Source of the DNA: Bacteroidia bacterium
Lineage (GTDB): Bacteria > Bacteroidota > Bacteroidia > SpSt-205
Assembly (NCBI GenBank): GCA_026414975.1
Contig: JAOAHZ010000004.1
Coordinates: forward strand, 240,891-280,107
Length of the DNA: 39,217 nt
Direction of reading: 5' to 3'
This document shows positions 25,527 to 34,247 of this stretch, one piece after another; the first letter of the stretch is position 1, and every line of letters begins with the position of its first letter. The notes beneath the pieces were generated by a model that did not search any database, had not been told where the DNA came from, and saw nothing but the letters and a program-made list of their open reading frames with translations. The position numbers and the translations under genes were made by a program.

Positions 25527-26868
25527 TAGCCCAGAGCCCTATAGCCGACGCCCCACCCATCCAGATAATACTGACATACCCTGTGAATCCACCTAATCCC
25601 CATTCCATGACGATAGACAAGGCCGATAGCAAAGGCAAAGCCCATGCTACAAAGGGATATTCACCGCGTCTCACCATGCGCGAGAAAACGAATAAACCCA
25701 GAAGGGGGCCATAAGTATAGCCTGAAAACCGCAGAAATAGTCCAAGGATGTGCTTCTCCTGCGGAAGCATCCTATAAACCAGCATAAGCATCCAGAATAC
25801 CACTGTCCATGCGAACAGAATCAAGTTTTTCATGCGGGAATGCTCGTAGCGAGATGGTAGGAGATTTCGGAGCACAGCGGTCGTAAGGGCCGTAAGGCTC
25901 CCATCAGCACTGGAAAGCGCAGCAGCACTCACCCCCAACACAAAAAGAGTCTCAAGCAAAAACCCTTCACGCTGAGCCACTTGAACGTACAGAGTGTCTG
26001 GCGTCGGGTTTAGACCGCACCAGTCCGCATACGCCCAAAGGAGACTCCCTAACCACAGAAAAAGCCCATTCACGGGAAAGAGCAAAGCCCCATACACTAA
26101 TAGATTTCTTTGAGCAAGTCGGAGAGAGGGTAGGCTCAGATTTTTCTGCATTTGGTCTTGGTCCAATCCAGTCATAGCCAGAGCGATGAGGGCGCCCGAC
26201 AGCACGTCTTTGAGCCAAAAGTGGGCTGCCTGAGGCGAAAGCTCTATTATCTTAGGCAAGTCTGAAAGGGAAAGGGGGTGTTCGCTCAAATGAAGGGCTG
26301 TCAGCAAGGCGGCCCATAGAAACACGCTCGTCTGAAAGAAGTCCGTGTATATCAGCGCTGCAACCCCACTGCGAAAAGTGTAGAGCCAGATAAGGACCAG
26401 TGCTCCCATACTCAAGAGAGGAAAAGGCACTTCCGGGAAAAAAGGCTGAAGCACCCACAGAGCTAAGAAGAGCCGCAAGCTACTCCCTATACTACGGGAT
26501 AAGAGAAAAAAGAGAGCCGCTATTTTTTCACCATGGGACCCAATCTGATAGCGAAAATACTCATACACTGAAGCCCGAGCGTGTCTATAGTACAGCGGCA
26601 GCAGAACAAACGCCACAACCCCATACCCAATAAAATAGCCGAGAACAACTTGAAGGTAGGTCCAGCCATCACTTCGGACGCTACCGGGGACGGAGAGAAA
26701 GGTAATGGCCGATAGCGCTGTGCCGACCATACTGTAGCTAACCCACAGCCAGTGCGCCCGCCGGCGGGCCACATAGAAAGCCTCTAAAGATGTAGCTTCC
26801 CGCCCCCGTCCTACGACCCAGCTAATCCCCCAGAGCGCCACTACATAAGCCAGCGCCAGCCACCCCAC
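25435..26868 (-). CDS. Sodium:solute symporter family protein (SSS)
   Basis: The 477-residue membrane protein has about 12-13 hydrophobic segments and SSS-family hallmarks: the N-terminal EAFYVARRRAHWLWVSYSMVGTALSAITFLSVPG region, FFLLSRSIGSSLRL, and GLDQDQMQKNL in the middle. The family couples Na+ entry to uptake of sugars, amino acids, sialic acid or other solutes; the substrate is not evident. It begins 1 bp after the stop of the small secreted protein and is the last gene of the minus-strand operon starting at 28521. The C-terminal tail is basic (KRVHRRKIAPDSLQSE) and is encoded inside the 92-bp overlap with the convergent gene. Confidence 0.93.
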   Translation of the reverse strand: MGWLALAYVVALWGISWVVGRGREATSLEAFYVARRRAHWLWVSYSMVGTALSAITFLSVPGSVRSDGWTYLQVVLGYFIGYGVVAFVLLPLYYRHARASVYEYFRYQIGSHGEKIAALFFLLSRSIGSSLRLFLALWVLQPFFPEVPFPLLSMGALVLIWLYTFRSGVAALIYTDFFQTSVFLWAALLTALHLSEHPLSLSDLPKIIELSPQAAHFWLKDVLSGALIALAMTGLDQDQMQKNLSLPSLRLAQRNLLVYGALLFPVNGLFLWLGSLLWAYADWCGLNPTPDTLYVQVAQREGFLLETLFVLGVSAAALSSADGSLTALTTAVLRNLLPSRYEHSRMKNLILFAWTVVFWMLMLVYRMLPQEKHILGLFLRFSGYTYGPLLGLFVFSRMVRRGEYPFVAWALPLLSALSIVMEWGLGGFTGYVSIIWMGGASAIGLWAINQVSRWLRRGAAAKRVHRRKIAPDSLQSE

Positions 26869-26869
26869 C

Positions 26870-27331
26870 TCAGTATATAAGCTGGCTCATACCTAAGCCA
26901 ACCAGCTCCACTTTGTTAGTAACAGCTTGCAGAAAGAGTATCGCATCAATAATCTGTTTCTTATCCGCATAAGGCGTAATCGTGGATAGGCTGCTCTCCG
27001 CCGCCTTAATGTAATCCCTCAAAGCCTCTTCTAAGGTTTTCATAGCTTTATCGTTCGCCTGAACCGAGGGAATCTTTAGATCATTCGGGCCCTTGGGGTC
27101 CAGCTTTGCGAAGGGTAGATACTGCAAAATGCGATAGAGGCGAGTAACCTTGGCGATGTAAATGCGAGTCAGCTCTATTTTATCCATTTTTTCCAAATCA
27201 CCCAGCGAATAAATAATGGTTGCGCCACCTGATAGCTGGGTCGCTGGAGTTTGGGGGGAAGCTGAGGCTTCCTGGGCAGGCAGTATCCACAGCGGCGCCA
27301 CAATCAAACATACATAAAGGCTACGCGTCAT
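26870..27331 (-). CDS. Small secreted helical protein, unknown function
   Basis: This 153-residue product has a clear signal peptide (MTRSLYVCLIVAPLWILPAQ, cleavage about residue 20-24). A Thr/Ser/Pro linker is followed by a mostly helical domain with an SLGDLEKMDKIELTRIYIAK start and a long helix ending GLGMSQLIY. I do not recognise the family. It lies between a secreted TPR protein (8-bp gap) and the symporter (1-bp gap), so the three are probably co-transcribed. Confidence 0.7.
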   Translation of the reverse strand: MTRSLYVCLIVAPLWILPAQEASASPQTPATQLSGGATIIYSLGDLEKMDKIELTRIYIAKVTRLYRILQYLPFAKLDPKGPNDLKIPSVQANDKAMKTLEEALRDYIKAAESSLSTITPYADKKQIIDAILFLQAVTNKVELVGLGMSQLIY

Positions 27332-27339
27332 ATGACTAA

Positions 27340-28521
27340 TCAGTTTTTCTTCTGCTGAAGGTTATTCTTTTTGCGGAGGTATTCCTGGGCCTTGTCCTCC
27401 ATGCCTAAGTAGGTGGTTACCTGAATAAGGCTCTGCAAGAGAGCCATATCCTCGGGAAGCTGCTCATGCGCCTTTTCTAAGTGAGGCAAAGCCGAACGAA
27501 AATGCTCTTGCATTTGGGCAAAGTATTTCTGCTGGAGCTTCTCGTCTCGCGTTTCATTGTATTTGGCGCTTAGTTCGGCTGCCTGGTTGATGTAATACGC
27601 ACCGAGGTTATAACGGGCATTGAGATTATTAGGGTTGATATCCAACACACGCTGATAGTAAAAAGCGGCGGAGTCGGGATTCACCCGCTCCCATAGCTGG
27701 GCGTAGATGAGCAGGTAAGTTTCATTTTTAGGGTCATTTTGAAGTTCGCGACGAAACCGTTCTAATGCTTTCTCTTGAAGAGAGGGATGCTGCAAATAAA
27801 GATTGAGCTCGGCGCGACGGATATTCTCGTCCGTTGGAAACTTGTTTCTACCCTCGCTTGCTACACTGAGAGCCTTATCTAGATCGCCCTTACCGCCATA
27901 AGCTCCGATTAGAGAGGAATACACAAAAGGTAGAACCTGGTCTCCTTGAATAGGCTTTTGAGCCGCCAGACTGCGGGCCCTTTCTAAATCTTGGATGGCA
28001 GGTAGGGTATCCTTGAGTTGGAGATTTACAATACCGCGCAGTGCATGGGGAGGATAAAAGTCTTTCTGTCCTATGAGATCATAAAGCTCTATCGCCCAAG
28101 TGAGATGCTGACGAGCCTCAGACAGCTTCTCTTTCTGAAAGAGCTCAAAACCCTTCAGATAGAGCACACTGGCCGCTTGAGCTGAGACAAACTTGATATC
28201 ATTCTCAAACTCCTTGGCCGAATCGTACTCACGACATTTGCGAATGGACAACATCACCTCCTCAAAAAGGGTGGGATACTTATTCAGCACCCCTTGAGGG
28301 TCCTTACTACCTACTAAGAGACCCATGTAAGCTTTCGCCCGAAGCATATAAGCCTTAGCCATATCTTTCGTCTTGAGCAAATCTGGAGAAGCCAAAGCCT
28401 CCTTCACTAAGCTCAGAGCCTTTTCGTAATCACCGTCTTGGACAGCAAGGGCTGCTGCGGTGACTTTGCTTTTTTGAGCCCATAAAAAAGGCAATAGGAA
28501 TCCCAGCACCCATATTCGCAT
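27340..28521 (-). CDS. Secreted TPR-repeat protein
   Basis: The product is 393 residues from the ATG at 28521, with a signal peptide (MRIWVLGFLLPFLWAQ). Several TPR units follow: AALAVQDGDYEKALSLVKEAL near the N-terminus, then about 130-160, 170-200, and near 270-310 the consensus-like AAFYYQRVLDINPNNLNARYNLGAYYINQA. The last ends MALLQSLIQVTTYLGMEDKAQEYL. It is probably a periplasmic scaffold. The upstream start at 28536 was rejected because a TAnnTTTG element ends exactly 4 nt before 28521. First gene of the TPR - small secreted protein - symporter operon. Confidence 0.88.
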   Translation of the reverse strand: MRIWVLGFLLPFLWAQKSKVTAAALAVQDGDYEKALSLVKEALASPDLLKTKDMAKAYMLRAKAYMGLLVGSKDPQGVLNKYPTLFEEVMLSIRKCREYDSAKEFENDIKFVSAQAASVLYLKGFELFQKEKLSEARQHLTWAIELYDLIGQKDFYPPHALRGIVNLQLKDTLPAIQDLERARSLAAQKPIQGDQVLPFVYSSLIGAYGGKGDLDKALSVASEGRNKFPTDENIRRAELNLYLQHPSLQEKALERFRRELQNDPKNETYLLIYAQLWERVNPDSAAFYYQRVLDINPNNLNARYNLGAYYINQAAELSAKYNETRDEKLQQKYFAQMQEHFRSALPHLEKAHEQLPEDMALLQSLIQVTTYLGMEDKAQEYLRKKNNLQQKKN

Positions 28522-28525
28522 AGGG

Positions 28526-28533
28526 CAAACATA
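28526..28533 (-). promoter_or_regulatory. -7 promoter element (TATGTTTG) of TPR operon
   Basis: The minus-strand sequence TATGTTTG is an exact TAnnTTTG match and is followed by CCCT and the ATG at 28521. No TTG is found 19 nt upstream. It shares a 64-bp divergent region with the promoter of the AsmA-like gene. Confidence 0.65.
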
Positions 28534-28573
28534 CATAGAAACTTTCAGCTATGTCGGTGCAAAGAGTGTTGAT

Positions 28574-28581
28574 TACCTTTG
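28574..28581 (+). promoter_or_regulatory. -7 promoter element (TACCTTTG) of AsmA-like gene
   Basis: TACCTTTG matches TAnnTTTG exactly; ACCT separates it from the ATG at 28586, again a 4-nt gap. No clear TTG at the ideal distance. Predicts a leaderless mRNA. Confidence 0.65.
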
Positions 28582-28585
28582 ACCT

Positions 28586-31500
28586 ATGCGGAAAGCGTTA
28601 TACATCACTGGGGGGGGTCTGCTGCTTCTATTCCTTCTGATGCTCCTACTCCCTCTTCTTTTCCGAGATAAAATAGACGCTCTATTGAAAGCTCAGGTCA
28701 ATCGGTCCTTGAATGCTCAGGTAGAGTACGAGCGGCTGGGCCTTTCCTTATTTCGGCACTTTCCCGCTCTGACGGTGCGTTTAGAAGGGCTCAAAGTCGT
28801 CAACAAGGAACCTTTTGCGGGGGACACACTCTTGAGCTGTGCCGCTCTGGACATAGGGGTGCATTTACTCAAAGCTATCCGAGGGGACATAGAGGTTACC
28901 CGATTTTATCTGATTCAGCCGCGCATCCATGTGCAAGTACGCAAGGATGGTCGAGCCAGCTGGGATATCACGCTGCCAGACACGACCGCCCCCGAAAAGC
29001 CCTCTCAGGATACCACGCCCTCTAAGTTTAAGTTAGGCTTGAGGCGATACGAGATACGAGAAGCCAACCTTATCTATTGGGACTCCTCGCTGGGGATTTA
29101 TACCCGCCTTCAGGGACTGAACCATATAGGAAAAGGGGATTTCACGCAGGATGAAATGGGCTTAGAGACGGAGACGCGCATAGACCAGCTTTTTTTCGCT
29201 TACGGTGACCTAAAGTATCTTCAGGGGCAGTCCCTTCAAGCAGGCATAGATTTAGATATTAGCTTCCCCGCCGGACGCTATACTCTCAAGCGAGGCGAGA
29301 TTCGTCTGAATGACCTCCCTCTGAATGTAACCGGTACAGTAACCCTTCCCGATACACAACGCATTCTACTAAATGTACGGTTCTCTGCGCCCAAGGCCTC
29401 TCTCAAGGAGCTCTTGTCTCTCGTACCCGCAGTTTTCCGAAAAGGCTATGAGAGTTTATCCACAGACGGCACGCTGAGCTTAGACGGATATGTCCAAGGC
29501 GAACTGGTAGATAGCTTATTGCCAGCATTTGGGCTTAAGCTATCAGTGGAGCGGGGTCGCATCCGATATAAGGATTTACCTAAACCCGTGGAAGACTTGG
29601 AAATACGCCTAAAAGTGGAGAGCCTCGCTTCTACGCTGGAAAGCCTCCAGGTGCGGTTAGACACGTTGATGCTTAGAGCGGGGGGCACAAGCCTTCGCGC
29701 TCGAGTGGCTACGGCAGGCCTTCGAGTCATGCGACTTAACGCCGCTCTTTCTGGTCAGGGCAACCTTGCCGAGTTTGCCAGTGCGCTCCCCTTGGGCTAC
29801 GAGCTGCGAGGGACCTTTGATGTAGACATCCGAGCCCAAGGCTTATACGCAGAAAATCGCCTCCCCTCCATAGAGGGTAAGTTTCTGCTGCGAGATGGGT
29901 ATGTGAAAGCCGCTGAATTTCCTACACCCTTAGAAAGCATAGAAATAGACTTTACCGCTGAAAGTCCAGAAGGAACCCCAGCCCGCACGACCGCTAACCT
30001 CCGTCAGTTATACGCTGTCGTAGCAGGCGAGCCCATAGAAGCGTCCCTACTTGTCCAAAACCTTGAAGCACTGAACTACAGTCTCACGGCTCGTGGTAGC
30101 GCTGATCTAAGCGCCTGGACCAAAATCTTTCCCATTGACAGCACCGAGATAACGGGCAAAGTTAGCTTAGACCTGACCACCCGAGGTAGCCGCGAAGCTC
30201 TGGAAAAGCATGATTATAATCGCCTTCCTACCCAAGGTACCCTTACCATCCGAAATCTTTCCTATCGCAGCCCTACCCTACCCCAAGGTCTAACCATAGC
30301 CCAAGCTAATCTCACCTTTACCCCTCAATACGCCGTACTCTCTGGATATAAAGGCACGCTGGGCCGGTCTGACCTCGCCTTAGAAGGCAAACTAGAGAAC
30401 TATCTGGGTTATGTCCTGAAAGATGAGAAAATAATCGGTTCTCTCGCCCTTACCAGTAATCGGTTAGACCTAAATGAGTGGATGCGCGCCGATACGAGCC
30501 AACAGGCCGCTGCCTCCACCGACACCAGTAGTACTCTGGAAGTAGTCGTCCTACCCGCTAATATAGATTTCACTTTTCAGGCTCAAGTGGGCGAGCTTTT
30601 ATACGAGAATATGAGTTTCCGCAACGCTCGAGGAAAGGTTATTCTGAGAGATCAGAAGCTACGATTAGAAGGTTTTGAGATGGAGGGCTTAGGGGGACGC
30701 TTCGCTTTAGCTGGCACTTATGCTGCACCGGATAAGACCTCCGCTCGGTGGGATATGCAGTTTACGCTTCAGAATGTTCAAATAGAAGAAGTGGCCAAGC
30801 ATTTTACGACCATGAGACGATTGGCTCCGATTGTCCGGAGTACTCAAGGACGCGTCAATCTCTCTCTCTCGGCTGCCAGCACCCTACGCCCAGACTTTAT
30901 GCCTGAGTTGAGTACGCTCTCGGGAAAGGGTACGGCTGAAATACTCCAAGCGGTGATTCAGGGTTCAGCCTCTTTGGCTGCTCTCTCTTCCGCCGCTCGG
31001 ATGCCTCAGCTGAATACCCTCCGACTTGCTGGGACAACGATCCGCTTCAAAATACAAAACGGCGAATTGATTGTAGAACCTTTTAGCTTCACGGCCGGTG
31101 AGACGAAAATGGATGTGCAAGGGACGACCCGATTAGACCAAACCATTGCCTACTCGCTGGGTATAGAAGTACCCGGAGGGTGGGCTCAGAGCTTCCTTCA
31201 AGCTGCTAACCTCCCCCTAAAAGCCCCCACCACAATACGGCTCATAGCCGACTTAGGAGGAACAGTCAGTCAACCTAAGGTGCTGGGTATTCGTCCCGAG
31301 AAAGGAGGAGCTTCGGTACAAGAGGCTGTCTCTAACCGAGTGGAAGAGGAAAAGGCCCGATTAGAAGCCGAGGCGCGCCGCAAAAAAGACAGCGTAGAAG
31401 CCGCCTTGCGAGCTAAAGAAGATAGCATCCGCCGAGCTTTAGAAGAGCGCCGCCGACAAGAAGAAGAGCGACTCCGCCGAGAAGCCGAAGAACGACGGCG

Positions 31501-31591
31501 ACAAGAAGAAGAGCGACTCCGTCGTCAACTGGAAGAAGAACGCAAAAAACGAGAAGAAGAACTCAAGAAAAAGCTGCCTTTCCCCCGATAG
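28586..31591 (+). CDS. AsmA-family envelope protein with charged coiled-coil tail
   Basis: A 1001-residue protein. An N-terminal membrane helix (about 7-27, very Leu-rich) is followed by an AsmA-type N-terminal segment (LLKAQVNRSLNAQVEYERLGLSLFRHFPALTVRLEGLKV, in two parts) and long repeats of beta strands. The AsmA C-terminal region at about 780-900 includes GKGTAEILQAVIQGS and FTAGETKMDVQGTTRLD. AsmA/TamB-like proteins span the periplasm and are linked to lipid transport and outer membrane assembly. The last 90 residues or so are an unusual Arg/Glu coiled coil with 15-residue periodicity (RRQEEERLRREAEER then RRQEEERLRRQLEEE). In DNA this is a 23-bp exact direct repeat at 31454 and 31499. 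The gene is divergent from the TPR operon. Confidence 0.88.
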   Translation: MRKALYITGGGLLLLFLLMLLLPLLFRDKIDALLKAQVNRSLNAQVEYERLGLSLFRHFPALTVRLEGLKVVNKEPFAGDTLLSCAALDIGVHLLKAIRGDIEVTRFYLIQPRIHVQVRKDGRASWDITLPDTTAPEKPSQDTTPSKFKLGLRRYEIREANLIYWDSSLGIYTRLQGLNHIGKGDFTQDEMGLETETRIDQLFFAYGDLKYLQGQSLQAGIDLDISFPAGRYTLKRGEIRLNDLPLNVTGTVTLPDTQRILLNVRFSAPKASLKELLSLVPAVFRKGYESLSTDGTLSLDGYVQGELVDSLLPAFGLKLSVERGRIRYKDLPKPVEDLEIRLKVESLASTLESLQVRLDTLMLRAGGTSLRARVATAGLRVMRLNAALSGQGNLAEFASALPLGYELRGTFDVDIRAQGLYAENRLPSIEGKFLLRDGYVKAAEFPTPLESIEIDFTAESPEGTPARTTANLRQLYAVVAGEPIEASLLVQNLEALNYSLTARGSADLSAWTKIFPIDSTEITGKVSLDLTTRGSREALEKHDYNRLPTQGTLTIRNLSYRSPTLPQGLTIAQANLTFTPQYAVLSGYKGTLGRSDLALEGKLENYLGYVLKDEKIIGSLALTSNRLDLNEWMRADTSQQAAASTDTSSTLEVVVLPANIDFTFQAQVGELLYENMSFRNARGKVILRDQKLRLEGFEMEGLGGRFALAGTYAAPDKTSARWDMQFTLQNVQIEEVAKHFTTMRRLAPIVRSTQGRVNLSLSAASTLRPDFMPELSTLSGKGTAEILQAVIQGSASLAALSSAARMPQLNTLRLAGTTIRFKIQNGELIVEPFSFTAGETKMDVQGTTRLDQTIAYSLGIEVPGGWAQSFLQAANLPLKAPTTIRLIADLGGTVSQPKVLGIRPEKGGASVQEAVSNRVEEEKARLEAEARRKKDSVEAALRAKEDSIRRALEERRRQEEERLRREAEERRRQEEERLRRQLEEERKKREEELKKKLPFPR

Positions 31592-31859
31592 ACGCAATCC
31601 ACCAGGGCTAACCTCAAGGGATGGCTCCAATCTCACTAAAGATGCGGTATAAAGGACACTTGCGACAGCAAAGCAAGCCCCCCACATCCCCTCCCCATTT
31701 GCTCTAAAGAGCCTTCCCTAACCCCAACCCTATCCCCTTGGATTTCTCATAGAAGGTCCGTCAAAATCTTGACGCACTCAATCTTGTTAGTTTTAGTCAA
31801 ATTTACAGGTGCATCGGGCTATTTTCGGAATCCCCCGCTTTTCTTCTGAGAATGTAGTC
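31592..31859. other. Intergenic region after AsmA-like gene
   Basis: About 270 bp with no convincing gene. An inverted repeat, CGTCAA-AATC-TTGACG, lies at 31759-31774. It has a 6-bp stem and no following T-run, so it is more likely an operator than a terminator. The rest is C-rich on the left and AT-richer on the right, towards the promoter of the next gene. Confidence 0.4.
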
Positions 31860-31867
31860 TAACTTTG
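31860..31867 (+). promoter_or_regulatory. -7 promoter element (TAACTTTG) of TPR-CHAT-like gene
   Basis: An exact TAnnTTTG match 16 nt before the ATG at 31884 and 7 nt before an in-frame GTG at 31875. The resulting 5' leader would be about 10 nt or shorter. No good TTG box is seen. Confidence 0.55.
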
Positions 31868-31883
31868 GTCAAAAGTGTTTGCT

Positions 31884-33992
31884 ATGACTCGTTTGGGTGG
31901 CTTTCGGGTAACTCTATGGCTTTCAGGGCTTCTATGGAGTCAAATTAGTGGCCCTTGGAAGGACTCTTTGGATAGATATGAAAGCCAAGGCCGATACGAT
32001 CAAGTAGTCAGACTCGTCCGACAACTTCGTGAAGGCTTTTACGGCGACTCTATGCAGATTGGGTGGTTGTACTACACCGAAGGTAGCGCTATGTATAGGT
32101 TGGGGCGTCCTCATGAGGCGGCATATCTTTTAGACATGGCTCTCCGTTACATTACCTCTATCAGCGCGCTTCAAGCAGAAATTCTCATATTCTCAGCCGC
32201 AGCCGCCGTAGACCAAGGGCAATTATCCAAAGCAGACTCTGCCCTAAAACGAGCTCTGAACCTTGCAGAGAGCCTGCGTGATACTCCTCTTTATCAGAAG
32301 ATTTTGACAGCTCTGGCTTATCACGCCTACTATGCAGAAGATTTTCATGCAATGCTGGATTACTCTAAGAAGCTAATCAGCCTTTTAGACCAAGGTAAGG
32401 CAAGACCATCCGATCTTTACTACGCTGCTGCAGTTAATTGCGGTTTGGCTTTATCGGCGCTGGGACGCCCTCAGGAAGCTGAAGGCTATCTGAGAGAGGC
32501 TTACGCTAAAGCAGCCCAGTTTCCCCCTCCGCCTTATATCCGAGCAAGGCTGATAGAAAACTTAGGCCTTACCTACAACGAAATGGACCGTCAGGAGGAG
32601 GCTCTCCAGCTATATACGGAAGCAGAGGCTTTATATCATGAGATAGGGGACTCCTTGGCTTTAGCTCATTTATACAACAACATAGGCAAGCTGCTGATTG
32701 AAATAGGAGATAAAAGAGCGGCTCGCAAGATTTTGGAGAAGGCAGCTTATTACGCAGAGCAGCACGCTGGCAAAATGTCCATGATTCTGCCTAATATCTA
32801 CCTAAACCTGGCTGATATAACGCTCCGAGACGGAGAGGTAGAGAAAGCCAGCTATCTGCTGCAGCAAGCCAAATCTTTCCTAAACTTAGTAGGTCCATCT
32901 ACTTTGGCCGCTTATGTATATTTCGTGGAAGGAGATATCCTGAGACGACAAAATCGCCTCCAAGCAGCCCGTGAAGCCTACACCACAGCTTTATCCTTGA
33001 CCGACAGCTTACTGGAAACGGGGAATGCGCTGTATATCCATCTATTGAGCCGACTGGGCCTGATTGCCATCCAGGAAGGTCAGTTCACAGAAGCCGAACA
33101 TTTGCTTTCTGAAGCGGGCTATCGGTACGAACGATATGTTCATACCAGCGTTAGTCCCTATAGCCCAGAGGTACTTAGCTATTGGGCAGTGCTGTCGGCT
33201 TTATTAGAGCGCCAAAACCAACTGCGAGCAAGTGACAGCCTGGCTGTAGAAACCCTGCGGCGAGCCTTGACACGAATGCAATTATTCCTACCCATCTTAT
33301 GTATGGGACGGAAACCCGATGCCATGCGAGATTATCTCTATCCCTACTATCAAGACGTCCAACGCCGAGCTGGGCTGCGCTCAGACTCAGCTTTGATAGT
33401 CGCCAGCCTATGGGCTAACTACGTGATAGAGGTTTTGGAAAACTTCCCTTCCCACGACTCTCTTTTAAAGATCAAGCCAGCGATCAGAACTCTCATGCAG
33501 CGCTGGAAGGAGAGCTTTTACAGTTATCACAAAGCTGAACGAGAAGGCAATATCGCTCGGGCAGAGTCTCTTTCAGCTCAAGCCCAGGCCTATCAAGAAG
33601 AGCTGTGGAAAATGTTAGGGTTTCCCTCTTTGAAAGAGGCAGATTTCCTCGGCGCCCTCCGCCAAAAACTAGCTAAAAAAACTGCCTTAGTGAAAGTGAT
33701 TCCTTACTCGGTTGAGGGTGACCCTACTCACATCGTGTATGTCGTCTATCGGCATCGACGCCGTCTCATCATCCACAAGCAGAGAGTCCATGTGAAAGAC
33801 AACCCAGCTCAAGTTTGGGAGAAGCTGACAAAAAATATACTAAGCACTCTGAAGGGTAGAGTTAATCGGTTGCAGTTATTCTCCGCCAGCGAGATACCAG
33901 AGACAGTCTCGCAGCTGCTAAAGTCTTCGGCGATAGAACCCATTACGCACACAGGTGAGTCTGTCTGGAGCTGGCTTGCAAGCCGGCGATAG
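31884..33992 (+). CDS. Secreted TPR protein with truncated CHAT-like C-terminus
   Basis: The product is about 702 residues. A signal peptide (MTRLGGFRVTLWLSGLLWSQ) is followed by at least eight TPR units (about 40-430), for example LIENLGLTYNEMDRQEEALQLYTEAEALY read in two parts. The segment from about 470 to 690 resembles the region leading into CHAT protease domains: a helical linker (AQAYQEELWKMLG), then LAKKTALVKVIPYSV, then THIVYVVYRHRRRL, and NRLQLFSASEIPETVSQLL. The protein stops where the catalytic His and Cys blocks of CHAT would follow, and none are present. It is probably a non-catalytic remnant or a distinct short form. It stands alone upstream of a tRNA gene on the other strand. 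Confidence 0.8.
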   Translation: MTRLGGFRVTLWLSGLLWSQISGPWKDSLDRYESQGRYDQVVRLVRQLREGFYGDSMQIGWLYYTEGSAMYRLGRPHEAAYLLDMALRYITSISALQAEILIFSAAAAVDQGQLSKADSALKRALNLAESLRDTPLYQKILTALAYHAYYAEDFHAMLDYSKKLISLLDQGKARPSDLYYAAAVNCGLALSALGRPQEAEGYLREAYAKAAQFPPPPYIRARLIENLGLTYNEMDRQEEALQLYTEAEALYHEIGDSLALAHLYNNIGKLLIEIGDKRAARKILEKAAYYAEQHAGKMSMILPNIYLNLADITLRDGEVEKASYLLQQAKSFLNLVGPSTLAAYVYFVEGDILRRQNRLQAAREAYTTALSLTDSLLETGNALYIHLLSRLGLIAIQEGQFTEAEHLLSEAGYRYERYVHTSVSPYSPEVLSYWAVLSALLERQNQLRASDSLAVETLRRALTRMQLFLPILCMGRKPDAMRDYLYPYYQDVQRRAGLRSDSALIVASLWANYVIEVLENFPSHDSLLKIKPAIRTLMQRWKESFYSYHKAEREGNIARAESLSAQAQAYQEELWKMLGFPSLKEADFLGALRQKLAKKTALVKVIPYSVEGDPTHIVYVVYRHRRRLIIHKQRVHVKDNPAQVWEKLTKNILSTLKGRVNRLQLFSASEIPETVSQLLKSSAIEPITHTGESVWSWLASRR

Positions 33993-34078
33993 ACCTAAGG
34001 TAAAGGAGGGCGCCGATCAAACCCATCTGGGGGCGAGGGGTATTAGCACCCTTGACGAGACCCAAAGTAGAAACTAAG

Positions 34079-34153
34079 CGCACCCGGGAGGATTCGAACC
34101 CCCAACCGCCAGATCCGTAGTCTGGTGCTCTATCCAGATTGAGCTACGGGTGC
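34079..34153 (-). tRNA. tRNA-Arg (anticodon ACG)
   Basis: On the minus strand the 75-nt sequence folds as a tRNA. The acceptor stem pairs GCACCCG with CGGGTGC. The D-arm region is TAGCTCAATCTGGATAGAGC. The anticodon stem is CCAGA/TCTGG around the loop CTACGGA, giving anticodon ACG. The T-loop is GGTTCGAATCC. The discriminator is G and CCA is not encoded. ACG needs A34-to-inosine editing by TadA to read CGU, CGC and CGA. Confidence 0.97.
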
Positions 34154-34163
34154 TCAGGCTATA

Positions 34164-34195
34164 CAAAGGTACAACCTTTATCTCAATCTATGCAA
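34164..34195 (-). promoter_or_regulatory. Promoter of tRNA-Arg (TTG-N21-TACCTTTG)
   Basis: On the minus strand an exact -7 element TACCTTTG (34164-34171) lies 10 nt before the tRNA 5' end. A TTG (34193-34195) is 21 nt further upstream. This non-coding example supports TAnnTTTG as the working promoter element in this genome. Confidence 0.7.
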
Positions 34196-34231
34196 ACGAT
34201 AGGCTTCACCCCCGCTTTACAAATGGGTTGG

Positions 34232-34239
34232 TATATTTG
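34232..34239 (+). promoter_or_regulatory. -7 promoter element (TATATTTG) of secreted-protein operon
   Basis: An exact TAnnTTTG match 8 nt before the ATG at 34248 and 5 nt before the in-frame GTG at 34245. There is no TTG at the ideal distance. It would drive the two secreted-protein genes up to the terminator at 38495. Confidence 0.6.
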
Positions 34240-34247
34240 CGATAGTG

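Noticed and set aside
31759-31774. Inverted repeat CGTCAA-AATC-TTGACG as a terminator of the AsmA-like gene
   Set aside because: The stem is only 6 bp, there is no following T-run, and it lies about 170 bp after the stop codon.
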